From Hemicentrotus pulcherrimus (lineage: Eukaryota > Echinodermata > Echinoidea > Camarodonta > Strongylocentrotidae), in assembly GCA_003118195.1 (NCBI GenBank), contig BEXV01000432.1, positions 133,476 through 197,475 on the forward strand: DNA of 64,000 bases, given 5' to 3'. Positions 59,401 through 64,000 of the stretch are shown in pieces (position 1 is the stretch's first letter; each line of letters opens with the position of its first letter). The position numbers and the translations under genes were made by a program. Under the pieces are notes generated by a model that was given only the letters and a program-made list of their open reading frames with translations, had not been told where the DNA came from and did not search any database.

Positions 59401-61454
59401 AGACAAAGAAAGTTTGCTCAAAATCTATCACAGGTATCTAAGTAATTTCAAATGTGCTTTGACAGGATGGTTTGATAGATTGGAAAAGTGTTGAATTTAC
59501 AAAACATCATACATGTATGCTTGTCCCCTGTTACAATGAAAATAGAGGATGTGTACACTAATTTATTAGAAAATAAGAAAATAGGTTTTTCATTTGAAAT
59601 GCAGATATTCATTTTATACCAGAGCCTCTTTATAGGAATGTAGAGATTGATTTAATTTTCCAGAGCCAAATTGCTCAAGATATTATAAGACAATATCTTA
59701 GGCTGTTTGCAACTTACAGAGAGAATAAGAGATTGATAAGTATAGGAGTTCTTTCCAGCATGGATATTCACTTACCTGTATGTGAGGTAAAGTAAATATA
59801 TCAGGTGAGGTAGAGTAAATACATGTAAAACAGAGAAATTGAGAGATTGAAATACAGTAGTATATATTTTTTTTTAATGAATTTGTATGGGAATGTTCCA
59901 GCTTTATATTTTAGTGGGTAGTCTGCATTAATAAGGACAGGATATTCAGTCACTGGATAGCAGAGTGCCATAGTATAATGTCTGCTGGCTAAAACGAAAG
60001 AAGACATTTTGAATCCTTACCTTGGTTCTAAGGCTGAGTGAACCTCGTAAGACAGTCTTGAATTCATCCAGTGACAAGGTTCCACTTTGGTCCACATCAG
60101 CTTCCTGCATTCAAAGGGAAAACATTGCAACATTTGACAAAATATTTGCAGATGAATGAAAATGTGTTGTTTTTTTAGACAATGTAGACTCAAAGGAGTT
60201 TCATACTATAAAAACAAGTGGTAAATCTCACATAAATTTGTTTGTGTATGGAAACAAAAAGGCACAGAAAATATTTATGGAATCTTAAAGAATACAGAGT
60301 TTGTTGTTCAATTTTAAAGCATCCCCTTTTTCCTCTTTGCCCCCTTTAACACCCCTCCCCCTTTTCTCTCTCCCCTCTCTATCCCTCTCCCTCTCCCTCT
60401 CTCTCTCTCTCCATCTCTCTCCCACTCTATTATCTCTAGGCCTATACATTACCATGACATTGAGGAAAACTGAATCTTACCTCAAAAAATTTCTTCAAGC
60501 CATGCAGGTCATCAAGGTTAATCTTTTCTTCAATCTGTGAATACATCGAGAAAAAACAAAAACATAGAAGTTTATATATCAAAGGAGTACATGTACAAAT
60601 ACAAATGTGGTTTTTCACCTCCTGGTTCAAGACAAGTCATACAAGTACATGTACTTGTACATACATGTACATGTACAATGTGTCAAGATTAGGCAAATAC
60701 AAATACATGTATTTCCAGTTTTCCCAAACACACACTAAAATCTCCCTGTGCAGTGTTTTCTTTGTAAGCCTACAAGTAAGAATAACACATTCTAACTTCT
60801 AGACTAACAACTATATGACTCCGGCAGAGTCCAGACTCTGCCTCCATTACAAATCGCTATAGCAACGCATATAAACACATTGATAGTGCGCCTTCTTCCG
60901 AGCACAAGCAGGACCCTAATTCTGATATTTAAGACCTACGAGAGATCTCCCCTGGCAACTTTGAGTTCAGATTGATGAATATCTTACCATCTCGCTCCAC
61001 ATGATGTAAATTTCATTAAGATTTGGTTTCCAAGAAAGAATGTACTAAATAAGGGACGATTCCTGAGAGAAATCCATTGCACATAAACCTCGTCACACAC
61101 ACAGGACACACCAAGTCTTCTGTGGAAAAAGCTGTACATGTGCATGACTACATCAAGACACATCGTGAAAACAACGACGACGTATATTACACTTGGGTCA
61201 CATTCCAAAATCCTGTGACCACAGGTCATCAAAATCCCAACCTCTGGTAATTTGACACCCCTATGAGGACTACTAAGCAAGCAGAAAGTCAGATATATTG
61301 GTAATTTAAAAGTTTACCCAGCAATCAAGTGTACAGACCAGGTAAACATACTGGCCCCAAACTGAAGCAATAAAATCGTGTACGAACTTGAACTTGTCAA
61401 TAAATGTAGATCCTAAAGATATCTCACCATACAGAAATCCTTGCTCTCCTTCAT
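27714..61454 (-). CDS. EF-hand/WD40-repeat protein, WDR49/WDR64/EFCAB8 group: whole coding locus
   Basis: The spliced product has about 1,027 residues from 27 exons (3,084 nt with stop), or 1,104 if a duplicated three-exon block is real. Two canonical EF-hand loops (DVDQSGTLSLDE at about 49-60 and DFNSEGTIDWDE at about 87-98) precede 13-14 WD40 blades. Clear blade ends include GTIAFW, RILRLW, KTIKVW, VVKLW, RLKIW, EIIVW, CIHFW, FVSVW and CTVRLW, enough for two beta-propellers. The tail is acidic and then basic. EF-hands plus a double propeller and the sequence around RLWNPYVPSKPTGMLRGHN fit the WDR49/WDR64/EFCAB8 group, from family memory. Members are associated with motile cilia and flagella. 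I cannot choose one orthologue. Two introns exceed 4 kb. A likely RFX X-box lies about 80-90 bp upstream of the start. Odd points are the duplicated exons 19-21 with an N at the join, and an N inside exon 23. Confidence 0.85.
28070..28195. repeat. (CAT/CAC)n microsatellite in the last intron
   Basis: Runs of CATCATCAC and CACCACCAT directly next to the exon 26 donor. Translations rich in Met and Val from the minus strand are artefacts of the repeat. Confidence 0.9.
28202..28308 (-). CDS. EF-hand/WD40 gene, exon 26
   Basis: Acceptor TTTTCTAATAG, donor AAGAG then GTGTGT. Starts in phase 0 and leaves two bases. Encodes SESTSYISTREKFVYDDDMI and a basic ELKKKPFNRGSGK segment, a charged linker after the propellers. 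Confidence 0.85.
28675..28955 (-). CDS. EF-hand/WD40 gene, exon 25 (post-propeller, acidic)
   Basis: Acceptor CATTCTAG, donor AAG then GTAAAA; 281 nt. Completes the YVGTFGQ motif that closes the last WD blade, then a proline-containing DEPWDVFNPNTFKHP region, and an acidic stretch ending EEVEEREDDKK. The acidic part may be disordered. Confidence 0.9.
29593..29681 (-). CDS. EF-hand/WD40 gene, exon 24 (last WD blade)
   Basis: Acceptor TCTTGCAG, donor GTTG then GTAAGA; 89 nt. Encodes EEHSILITSSLDCTVRLWTT, a textbook WD blade with the SSLDxTVRLW ending. Phase 2 in and phase 1 out, agreeing with both neighbours. Confidence 0.9.
30108..30138 (-). CDS. EF-hand/WD40 gene, exon 23 (31-nt micro-exon containing an N)
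   Basis: Needed to join exons 22 and 24, whose phases do not match directly (direct joining gives a stop). On the minus strand, weak acceptor GTTGAGCAG, then TT TCT AAA NGT and on to ATT ACA AG, donor GTGTGT. Reads F-S-K-x-H-I-Q-S-I-T-S with exact phase fit on both sides. The N at 30130 falls where family members usually carry a Trp/His-containing segment, so a few codons may be missing in the assembly. Confidence 0.5.
31245..31316 (-). CDS. EF-hand/WD40 gene, exon 22
   Basis: Acceptor TTATATTCAG, donor AAT then GTAAGC; 72 nt. Encodes FVSVWDIDHYCLDRP, closing a WD blade, and an acidic NIEEAPE link. Phase 1 in, phase 1 out. Confidence 0.9.
31688..31867. repeat. 93-bp perfect or near-perfect tandem duplication
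   Basis: The unit starting TCACCCCCTCTCTCTCTTCT and ending in a TTTTATTTTATTCATTT stretch occurs at 31688-31780 and again from 31781, with no visible change over about 85 bp. A recent local duplication inside an intron. Confidence 0.9.
31895..32165 (+). mobile_element. SINE-like element, plus orientation
   Basis: Starts with a GTAGGCAACCAGGGAACCTA segment and ends GCGCTATATAAATAC followed by an ATT-rich tail, a 3' end common to echinoderm SINEs as I know them. Most of it recurs at 33831-34083 as part of the duplicated block. Confidence 0.5.
32183..32261 (-). CDS. EF-hand/WD40 gene, exon 21, copy a
   Basis: Acceptor ATGTTACAG, donor CTAG then GTAAGA. Reads VKKKGTSVNCMLLSNDDLTL and FTGDAL. 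79 nt, phase 0 in and phase 1 out. Same protein as the copy at 34200-34278. Confidence 0.8.
32997..33055 (-). CDS. EF-hand/WD40 gene, exon 20, copy a
   Basis: Acceptor TTTTTTTCAG, donor TGT then GTAAGT. Reads CIHFWNVYNNGQLYGRFNC. Its 59 nt look identical to 34902-34960. Confidence 0.8.
33707..33799 (-). CDS. EF-hand/WD40 gene, exon 19, copy a
   Basis: Acceptor TTATTTAG, donor GAG then GTTAGT. Reads DGDESISKVLFIPSRRTNKE and SAQLVASGPR. Differs from 35604-35696 by a silent TTC/TTT change at a Phe codon. Confidence 0.8.
34200..34278 (-). CDS. EF-hand/WD40 gene, exon 21, copy b
   Basis: Donor CTAG then GTAAGA, acceptor side CTTGTACAG. Same peptide as copy a with several silent changes (for example GTA for GTG at the first codon). 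Confidence 0.85.
34291..34570 (-). mobile_element. tRNA-headed SINE present only in block copy 2
   Basis: On the minus strand it runs from AGAGGTGATG near 34570, through the B box GATTCG-type segment around 34510-34520, to a TATATAAGAAGCC end and an ATT-repeat tail near 34291-34326. The corresponding intron position in copy 1 (about 32275) has no insertion. Flanks resemble ACAAGGTAT and ACATATATGGTA, a possible target duplication. Confidence 0.7.
34902..34960 (-). CDS. EF-hand/WD40 gene, exon 20, copy b
   Basis: Acceptor TTTTTTCCAG, donor TGT then GTAAGT. Identical peptide to copy a, closing a WD blade at CIHFW. Confidence 0.85.
35604..35696 (-). CDS. EF-hand/WD40 gene, exon 19, copy b
   Basis: Acceptor TTATTTAG, donor GAG then GTTAGT; 93 nt, phase 1 in and out. 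It joins exon 18 as KYKG-DGDESIS. Confidence 0.85.
36332..36610 (-). mobile_element. tRNA-headed SINE
   Basis: On the minus strand: GAGGTGTTGTGGTCTTATAG, B box GGTTCGAGTCCCGCC-type, GGGCACTAATGTCC, TTGGCAAGAC, then GGGTACCGGTAGGA, and a TTTATAAATATCC end with an AT-rich tail near 36332. Same family as 23336-23505. Confidence 0.7.
36656..36824 (-). CDS. EF-hand/WD40 gene, exon 18
   Basis: Acceptor TCCTTTGCAG, donor AAAG then GTAATT; 169 nt. Encodes a complete blade with GHQEDILSVSACPPSLLATS and SYDGEIIVWN, showing the GH start and W-x ending of a WD repeat. Confidence 0.92.
37616..37776 (-). CDS. EF-hand/WD40 gene, exon 17
   Basis: Acceptor CCCTCAACAG, donor GAG then GTACGT; 161 nt. Reads VTDVVYIEMNKNRYVISVGW, DRSINVYTDSSED, and a PMPRWTDDE end. 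Confidence 0.92.
38517..38703 (-). CDS. EF-hand/WD40 gene, exon 16
   Basis: Acceptor GTTCTACAG, donor AAAG then GTAAAA; 187 nt. Holds one full blade, from VVKLWDFETGHLVFEF through NNNAVTAMSFDNTGRRLITG to GRDGRLKIWNYNNG. Confidence 0.93.
39646..39748 (-). CDS. EF-hand/WD40 gene, exon 15
   Basis: Acceptor CTTGTTTAG, donor TCG then GTAAGC; 103 nt. Reads SLELREIPTTHRTPILCARY and NNEFKNVVTTSDAS, joining exon 16 as TTSDAS-VVKLW, a blade ending. Confidence 0.92.
39860..40060. repeat. GA-rich low-complexity tract in intron
   Basis: About 200 bp of almost pure purine on the plus strand with (GA)n runs. Serine/leucine-rich translations from the minus strand are composition artefacts. Confidence 0.8.
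40134..40285 (-). CDS. EF-hand/WD40 gene, exon 14
   Basis: Acceptor TTTACCATCAG, donor AAA then GTAAGA; 152 nt. Reads VWDTKDQVCMLTIRPKTHKI, then RGDLQAAHYNTISKVFVVAT. Phase 0 in, phase 2 out. Confidence 0.9.
40980..41430. repeat. diverged tandem duplication, period near 232 bp
   Basis: GACATGAAGTTGGAAATC occurs at 41116 and 41348. Nearby segments GAGAA(T/C)ATCC, AATCAGTTC and CTACATCATAA also recur in the same order. The copies carry many substitutions and small indels. Confidence 0.65.
44400..44600. repeat. (GA)n and GACAGACA microsatellite
   Basis: Runs of GAGAGA and GACAGACAGACAGAG close to exon 13. The plus-strand open frame beginning at 44469 starts inside this repeat tract and is probably spurious. 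Confidence 0.85.
44625..44730 (-). CDS. EF-hand/WD40 gene, exon 13
   Basis: Acceptor TTTCATTTCAG, donor AAG then GTAAGA; 106 nt. Reads KPTGMLRGHNAPIFSLFIAP and ends SISQDKTIK, which completes a WD blade with VWDT of exon 14. Confidence 0.93.
44731..48974. other. proximal part of the 6.2-kb intron
   Basis: No exon seen. Contains a CT microsatellite (about 45580-45605), an isolated N in a G run at 46204, TGTACA repeats at 47040-47061 and a C run near 47850. The stretch 45960-46140 is less AT-rich but not recognisable. Confidence 0.6.
48975..50228. mobile_element. hAT-like non-autonomous element, 1,254 bp, with 8-bp target-site duplication
   Basis: The terminal inverted repeats are CAGGGCTCAAA and, from the right end, CAGCGCTCAAA (one mismatch). 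An exact 8-bp direct repeat CTCACAAT flanks the element at 48967-48974 and 50229-50236. Subterminal hairpins sit near both ends: 48999-49032 (arm CACGGGGGCTCTT) and 50119-50155 (arm CACGGGGGCGATT). No transposase frame. Another inverted-repeat element is nested inside (49438-49808). Confidence 0.8.
49438..49808. mobile_element. inverted-repeat element nested inside the hAT-like element
   Basis: The left end is GGGCCGGTACTCAATTCAAT followed by ACTTA. The reverse complement of the right end is GGGGCGCGTATTCAATTCAA followed by TACTTA. About 370 bp, non-coding. No target duplication could be fixed. Confidence 0.6.
50902..51160 (-). CDS. EF-hand/WD40 gene, exon 12
   Basis: Acceptor CACCCTGATAG, donor AAG then GTGAGT; 259 nt, the largest propeller exon. 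Starts CTVGSTHVGSK, has a basic linker (PTTADRRAKLNQMHYSHAKK), then KGVKTFDFCKEKNLIATGGM and DRILRLWNPYVP. The linker probably separates the two propellers (inference). Confidence 0.93.
51161..51942. other. intron 11 of the EF-hand/WD40 gene
   Basis: 782 bp between exons 12 and 11. Nothing recognised. Confidence 0.6.
51943..52130 (-). CDS. EF-hand/WD40 gene, exon 11
   Basis: Acceptor GCATTTCAG, donor ATTG then GTATGT; 188 nt. Reads TWKKLPKTEGIASVTLEKV, then VHDDWVGDIKYYEDIRSIIS and SCSNRESTALVI. Two donors are possible; GTATGT keeps the frame with exon 12 (ALVIG-CTVG). Confidence 0.9.
52592..52684 (-). CDS. EF-hand/WD40 gene, exon 10
   Basis: Acceptor ATCCAAACAG before 52684. A second AG 8 bp further in (exon start 52676) would break the frame with exon 9, which fixes this choice. 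Reads ATGFDECYLIYGDSEGCINI and IIINGVGETL; donor AAG then GTACAT. 93 nt. Confidence 0.85.
53161..53253 (-). CDS. EF-hand/WD40 gene, exon 9
   Basis: Acceptor CCTTATTACAG, donor ACTG then GTAAGC; 93 nt. Reads DREIQFYELSTFEPYCQVTG, then LETTPLKLTY. With exon 8 it forms VGTGDREIQFYEL, a WD blade ending. Confidence 0.92.
53254..53614. other. intron 8 of the EF-hand/WD40 gene
   Basis: 361 bp, AT-rich. Nothing recognised. Confidence 0.6.
53615..53703 (-). CDS. EF-hand/WD40 gene, exon 8
   Basis: Acceptor TTTGAATTCAG, donor CAGG then GTAAGA; 89 nt. Reads IDQNTTRQKPKWVTDFVMMT and QFNKIIVGT. Confidence 0.92.
54036..54582. mobile_element. TTAA-flanked MITE, copy 1 (about 547 bp, inverted relative to 62342-62916)
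   Basis: The left end is AGGGATAGTTGAGTTCTGTT, and the right end reverse-complements to AGGGATAGGTGAGTTCTGTT. Both are flanked by TTAA (54032-54035, 54583-54586). A TTAA target is typical of piggyBac-type elements, but TTAA could also be part of the inverted repeat. Non-coding. Confidence 0.75.
55047..55106 (-). CDS. EF-hand/WD40 gene, exon 7
   Basis: Acceptor TTCCATAG, donor ATG then GTAAGT; 60 nt. Reads DGTIAFWSGNMELKRWKAVM, completing the first WD blade begun in exon 6 (VTTSQ-DGTIAFW). Confidence 0.92.
55195..55265. repeat. (TAC)n-rich microsatellite
   Basis: Interrupted runs of TACTAC and CCACTACTAC in the intron between exons 6 and 7. Confidence 0.75.
55425..55595 (-). CDS. EF-hand/WD40 gene, exon 6
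   Basis: Acceptor GTTCCTCCAG, donor CAG then GTAAAA; 171 nt. Begins with DEF, the last positions of EF-hand 2, then a charged helix (YMQLEYEEKEDAYLRKKEVD), and enters the first propeller with HRDPVLRVTNMSDGTCVTTS. Confidence 0.93.
55596..57980. other. intron 5, 2.4 kb
   Basis: No coding segment recognised. Holds a G run near 56164 and TGTACA repeats near 57738-57750. The frames at 56239-56445 and 56427-56639 resemble nothing known. Confidence 0.6.
57981..58046 (-). CDS. EF-hand/WD40 gene, exon 5 (EF-hand 2)
   Basis: Acceptor CATCCCCCAG, donor TGG then GTAAGT; 66 nt. Reads NDEEITNLFMKIDFNSEGTI and DW, with exon 6 supplying DE. Loop residues D1, N3, E5, G6, I8 and E12 are all present, so calcium binding is likely. 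Confidence 0.93.
58047..60020. other. intron 4, about 2 kb
   Basis: AT-rich. TGTACA repeats near 58234-58250. No coding segment recognised. Confidence 0.6.
60021..60104 (-). CDS. EF-hand/WD40 gene, exon 4 (EF-hand 1)
   Basis: Acceptor TTGAATGCAG, donor AAG then GTAAGG; 84 nt. Reads EADVDQSGTLSLDEFKTVLR then GSLSLRTK. Canonical loop with D1, D3, S5, G6, L8 and E12. Confidence 0.93.
60350..60426. repeat. CT microsatellite
   Basis: CCCTCTCCCTCTCTCTCTCT-type runs in intron 3, close to exon 3. Confidence 0.85.
60481..60534 (-). CDS. EF-hand/WD40 gene, exon 3
   Basis: Acceptor GTATTCACAG, donor GAG then GTAAGA; 54 nt. Reads IEEKINLDDLHGLKKFFE, the entering helix before EF-hand 1. Phase 0 on both sides. 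Confidence 0.88.
60988..61044 (-). CDS. EF-hand/WD40 gene, exon 2
   Basis: Acceptor TCCCTTATTTAG, donor ATG then GTAAGA; 57 nt. Reads YILSWKPNLNEIYIMWSEM in phase 0. The TAG of the acceptor closes the frame upstream, so the exon must be spliced at its 5' side. Confidence 0.7.
61428..61454 (-). CDS. EF-hand/WD40 gene, exon 1, likely start codon
   Basis: MKESKDFCM followed by donor GTGAGA, ending in phase 0 as exon 2 requires. G at -3 of the ATG, and an upstream in-frame stop with no other in-frame ATG between. A short coding first exon; another start further upstream cannot be excluded. Confidence 0.55.
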
Positions 61455-61533
61455 TGCATGACAACAAATGCATGAAAAGAAATCATAAACTTTTGAATGT
61501 TGTGAGACCAACGTCACGTTTTACCCAGCTCGT

Positions 61534-61547
61534 GGTCCTATAGCAAC
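61534..61547 (-). promoter_or_regulatory. candidate RFX X-box upstream of the EF-hand/WD40 gene
   Basis: The minus strand reads GTTGCTATAGGACC. The left half matches GTTGCY exactly and the right half differs from RGNAAC at one position. It lies about 80-90 bp upstream of the proposed start codon, the usual distance for X-boxes in ciliary genes. A related GTTGCTATAGCGAT sits in intron 1-2 territory at 60853-60866. Confidence 0.5.
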
Positions 61548-64000
61548 CGACTGGGAGCATGCAGCCAACAATCCCTTCTGCTGGTTCGCTCTCTTTTGAT
61601 GAGTCTGATGAATGATTCTTCATATTAATAGGTCACAGATTCAAAAGAGTAGAATAGAGCAAATGCTTCAGACATTGCATAGATTCAGTCGAGTAGAACA
61701 AACAAACAGTAGGCTAACCATCTGAGGCTATTAAACTCAAGGCAGTTGTGGCTTCCCAATTTGATAGATGTCATTTAGTTCCCCCAAAAGGCAGATCTCA
61801 ATAATAACAAACATCCAGATTACTGGGAGAGCAAGAGACAAACAATATATAATCCATAATGTAGTGAATGACTCTTTCATTGGTACAATGGTTTAATCAA
61901 GAGCTTTTCACATCCTACAAACGAAGATTTTAAAAATAATACAGATGAAGTAGGCTACACTGTATTGAAATAATAGTGCTTGTGAGACAATGCACAACCC
62001 CCCCCCCAAAAAAAAGGTGTTGGGGGGGGGGGTGGTTCAACAGAAATGATACTGTATCATGAACTAATACTGTTTGTTGTTGCATATGCTGCACATTGCA
62101 TGATTGAAGAAGGAACTAGAATAATTTTAGATTATATTTATATTGATCTTTTATAATAGTCAATAATTTGACTGAACATATGATATGAACTTTTATTTAC
62201 TACTTAAAGTAGTAAATGCTTCTCTTGGTTGCATCTATTTCTATCTCCAACACTTTTTTCTTGTTAAAGTCAAAGCAAATAAAGTAGATGAATATAGTTT
62301 ACCCTAAACACACTCTATAATTCTAAAAATGAATCAGTTAAATGGATAGTTGAGTTCTGTTTTCAGACTGCAAATGCCTTCAAAGTGCATGGTTATTGCT
62401 CTTATTCTTATCTATGACATTTATAGCGCCCTTTTAGAACCTAAAACTGCTTTGAAGGTAATTTTAGACCCCAAAATGTGTGAAATTTAGGCTTAGCCAA
62501 TATGATCATACACGTACCAATTCAGCTCTACTTTCAAAAAAACATGATGACCGTTGATTAATTATTTAATTAAAAATAATAATACATGAGCCGGCTAATT
62601 GTGGGTAATATCAGCAAGACGAAAATGCCAACAAAAAAGCCAATATAGACATTGACTGAAATACGACGTAAAAGGCATTATTTATTTTTTTTCAAAGGTT
62701 TTTTCAAATTTTTCAAAATATCTAATATTTGTGGTGGTACACAAGTATTACAAATCGTTAATTTTCAGCCGTCTCTGAACCGATTTTGATCAAACAAAGA
62801 TTATTTTGTAATTTAAATATCATGTTCTTTCAAATTCGGCACTCAATTTTTTTTATTTATCTCACAAAAAAAAATATTTTGTGTAGCGCCCTCTGCAACA
62901 GAACTCAACTATCCCTTTAATGGCATTGATGGTTGAAAGGCTTGCATGTGGTCCAAAAATATTAAGGAGGAAGTCCACCCTGATATCTGGTTGGTTTTTA
63001 ATACAAGCAGAAATCTGAACAGGTCAATGAAAGTTTGAGCAAATTATGATTGAAAATAAGAGAGTTGCACATTTATAAAGTTGCTATCAATCAAACACAT
63101 GTACTATATATTGGAAAATCTGTGACATATCTTGTCAGCTCCCCCTCCTAATTACTCAACAGGTACTAACAAACAAAAAAAAAAAACCAAAAAATTCTCA
63201 AGAAAAGGTCAACCATAATGTAATTGTACATGCAACCTAATATGATATATTGCAAATATATTCCTATTCAACCCCTATAAGGAAAACAAATCTATTCCGT
63301 CATCAATAATGAAGAAAATGAAAGTTTATGACATTTTATCCATCTAAATTGGAGAAGAGCTTGCATGATACTTCACGGTGTTGGTGTTGCCAATTTGTGT
63401 TTGATTTGTCGCAAATTCATAACTTTCTTATTTTTGTCAAATTTTGATTAAACTTTAACTGATCCGTTCATCTCATTTTTATGCTTCTTATCCATTATCC
63501 AAAACCAATTAATATTAAGATTTAATTTCCTCTTTAATTGATTTATTGATATATTGATATATTGTTTTGAATTTGGATGTATTAAACTCAAACCAGATCT
63601 ATGACAGTTTGAAATATTCAAACAAACTGACTACCGGTACCATGTAGTAAGGTAATTTTTCAAATACCTCAAACAGGCTACAATTGTACATTGTATATGA
63701 ACAAAAAGTATTCTTATTCTAAGAAACGCCATATAATTTACAAGTTAGATCTACAATGATTGTTTGGCATTAGAAATTCAGAATGGATTCTGTCATGTAG
63801 TCTCCAAACTTGCTACAACTATAATTACAGGTACATTTAGATATTTTGCTTTCAACGAAATTAACAATTAGAAATTATTTAAGTAGAATATCCCCAATTA
63901 GACATTTGGATGGACTAAAAAGTTTAATTAGCATTGTCGTGTCAACAACATGCATTTAAAAGTTCATAATCCAAGAATTCATCAGCACCTTTCAACTACA
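61548..64000. other. upstream flank of the EF-hand/WD40 gene
   Basis: No gene recognised to the window end. Contains a C/A/G homopolymer cluster at 61998-62035 and a 575-bp MITE at 62342-62916; the rest is AT-rich without visible structure. Confidence 0.6.
62342..62916. mobile_element. TTAA-flanked MITE, copy 2 (575 bp)
   Basis: Flanked by TTAA at 62338-62341 and 62917-62920. The left end reads ATGGATAGTTGAGTTCTGTT and the right end reverse-complements to AGGGATAGTTGAGTTCTGTT. The interior aligns along its length with 54036-54582 in reverse orientation, including a shared GGTGGTACACAAGTA block. Confidence 0.75.

Overview
The window looks like part of an invertebrate deuterostome genome, most likely an echinoderm and probably a sea urchin. 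This is an inference from several signs: AT-rich introns with standard GT-AG splice sites, animal-specific genes (a Dachsous-type cadherin, Gemin8, an EF-hand/WD40 protein), scattered palindromic TGTACA microsatellites, many tRNA-headed SINEs and small MITEs, and what appear to be two unmerged haplotypes placed side by side. I cannot name the species. There is one 213-base gap (23123-23335) and four isolated N bases (24659, 30130, 33830, 46204).

All three recognisable genes are on the minus strand. Reading from high to low coordinates, the first is a large multi-exon gene (27714-61454). It encodes a protein of about 1,030 residues with two N-terminal EF-hands followed by roughly 13-14 WD40 blades and an acidic C-terminal tail. 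It belongs to the WDR49/WDR64/EFCAB8 group, which is linked to motile cilia. I traced 27 exons and all codon phases agree; the summed coding length is 3,084 nt including the stop. Three of these exons occur twice (31915-33829 and 33831-35726), and a single N sits exactly at the junction, so the duplication is most likely an assembly artefact of two alleles.

The second gene is gemin8 (19994-21948), a component of the SMN complex. It has two coding exons, a striking histidine-rich insert, and two decayed extra copies of its last exon just downstream (19325-19412 and 19539-19633). The third is the large first coding exon of a Dachsous-type protocadherin (12577-14478), with a signal peptide, five complete cadherin repeats and the start of a sixth. 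Its next exon lies outside the window, so positions 1-12576 appear to be the first coding intron.

The remaining sequence is intron and intergenic DNA rich in mobile-element relics. These include two hAT-like elements with intact 8-bp target-site duplications (6285-6682 and 48975-50228, the second carrying a nested inverted-repeat element), two TTAA-flanked MITE families with two oppositely oriented copies each, a mariner-like MITE, at least five tRNA-headed SINEs, a LINE reverse-transcriptase tail cut by the assembly gap, and several micro- and minisatellites. I found no bacterial-type system, CRISPR array or complete autonomous transposon.
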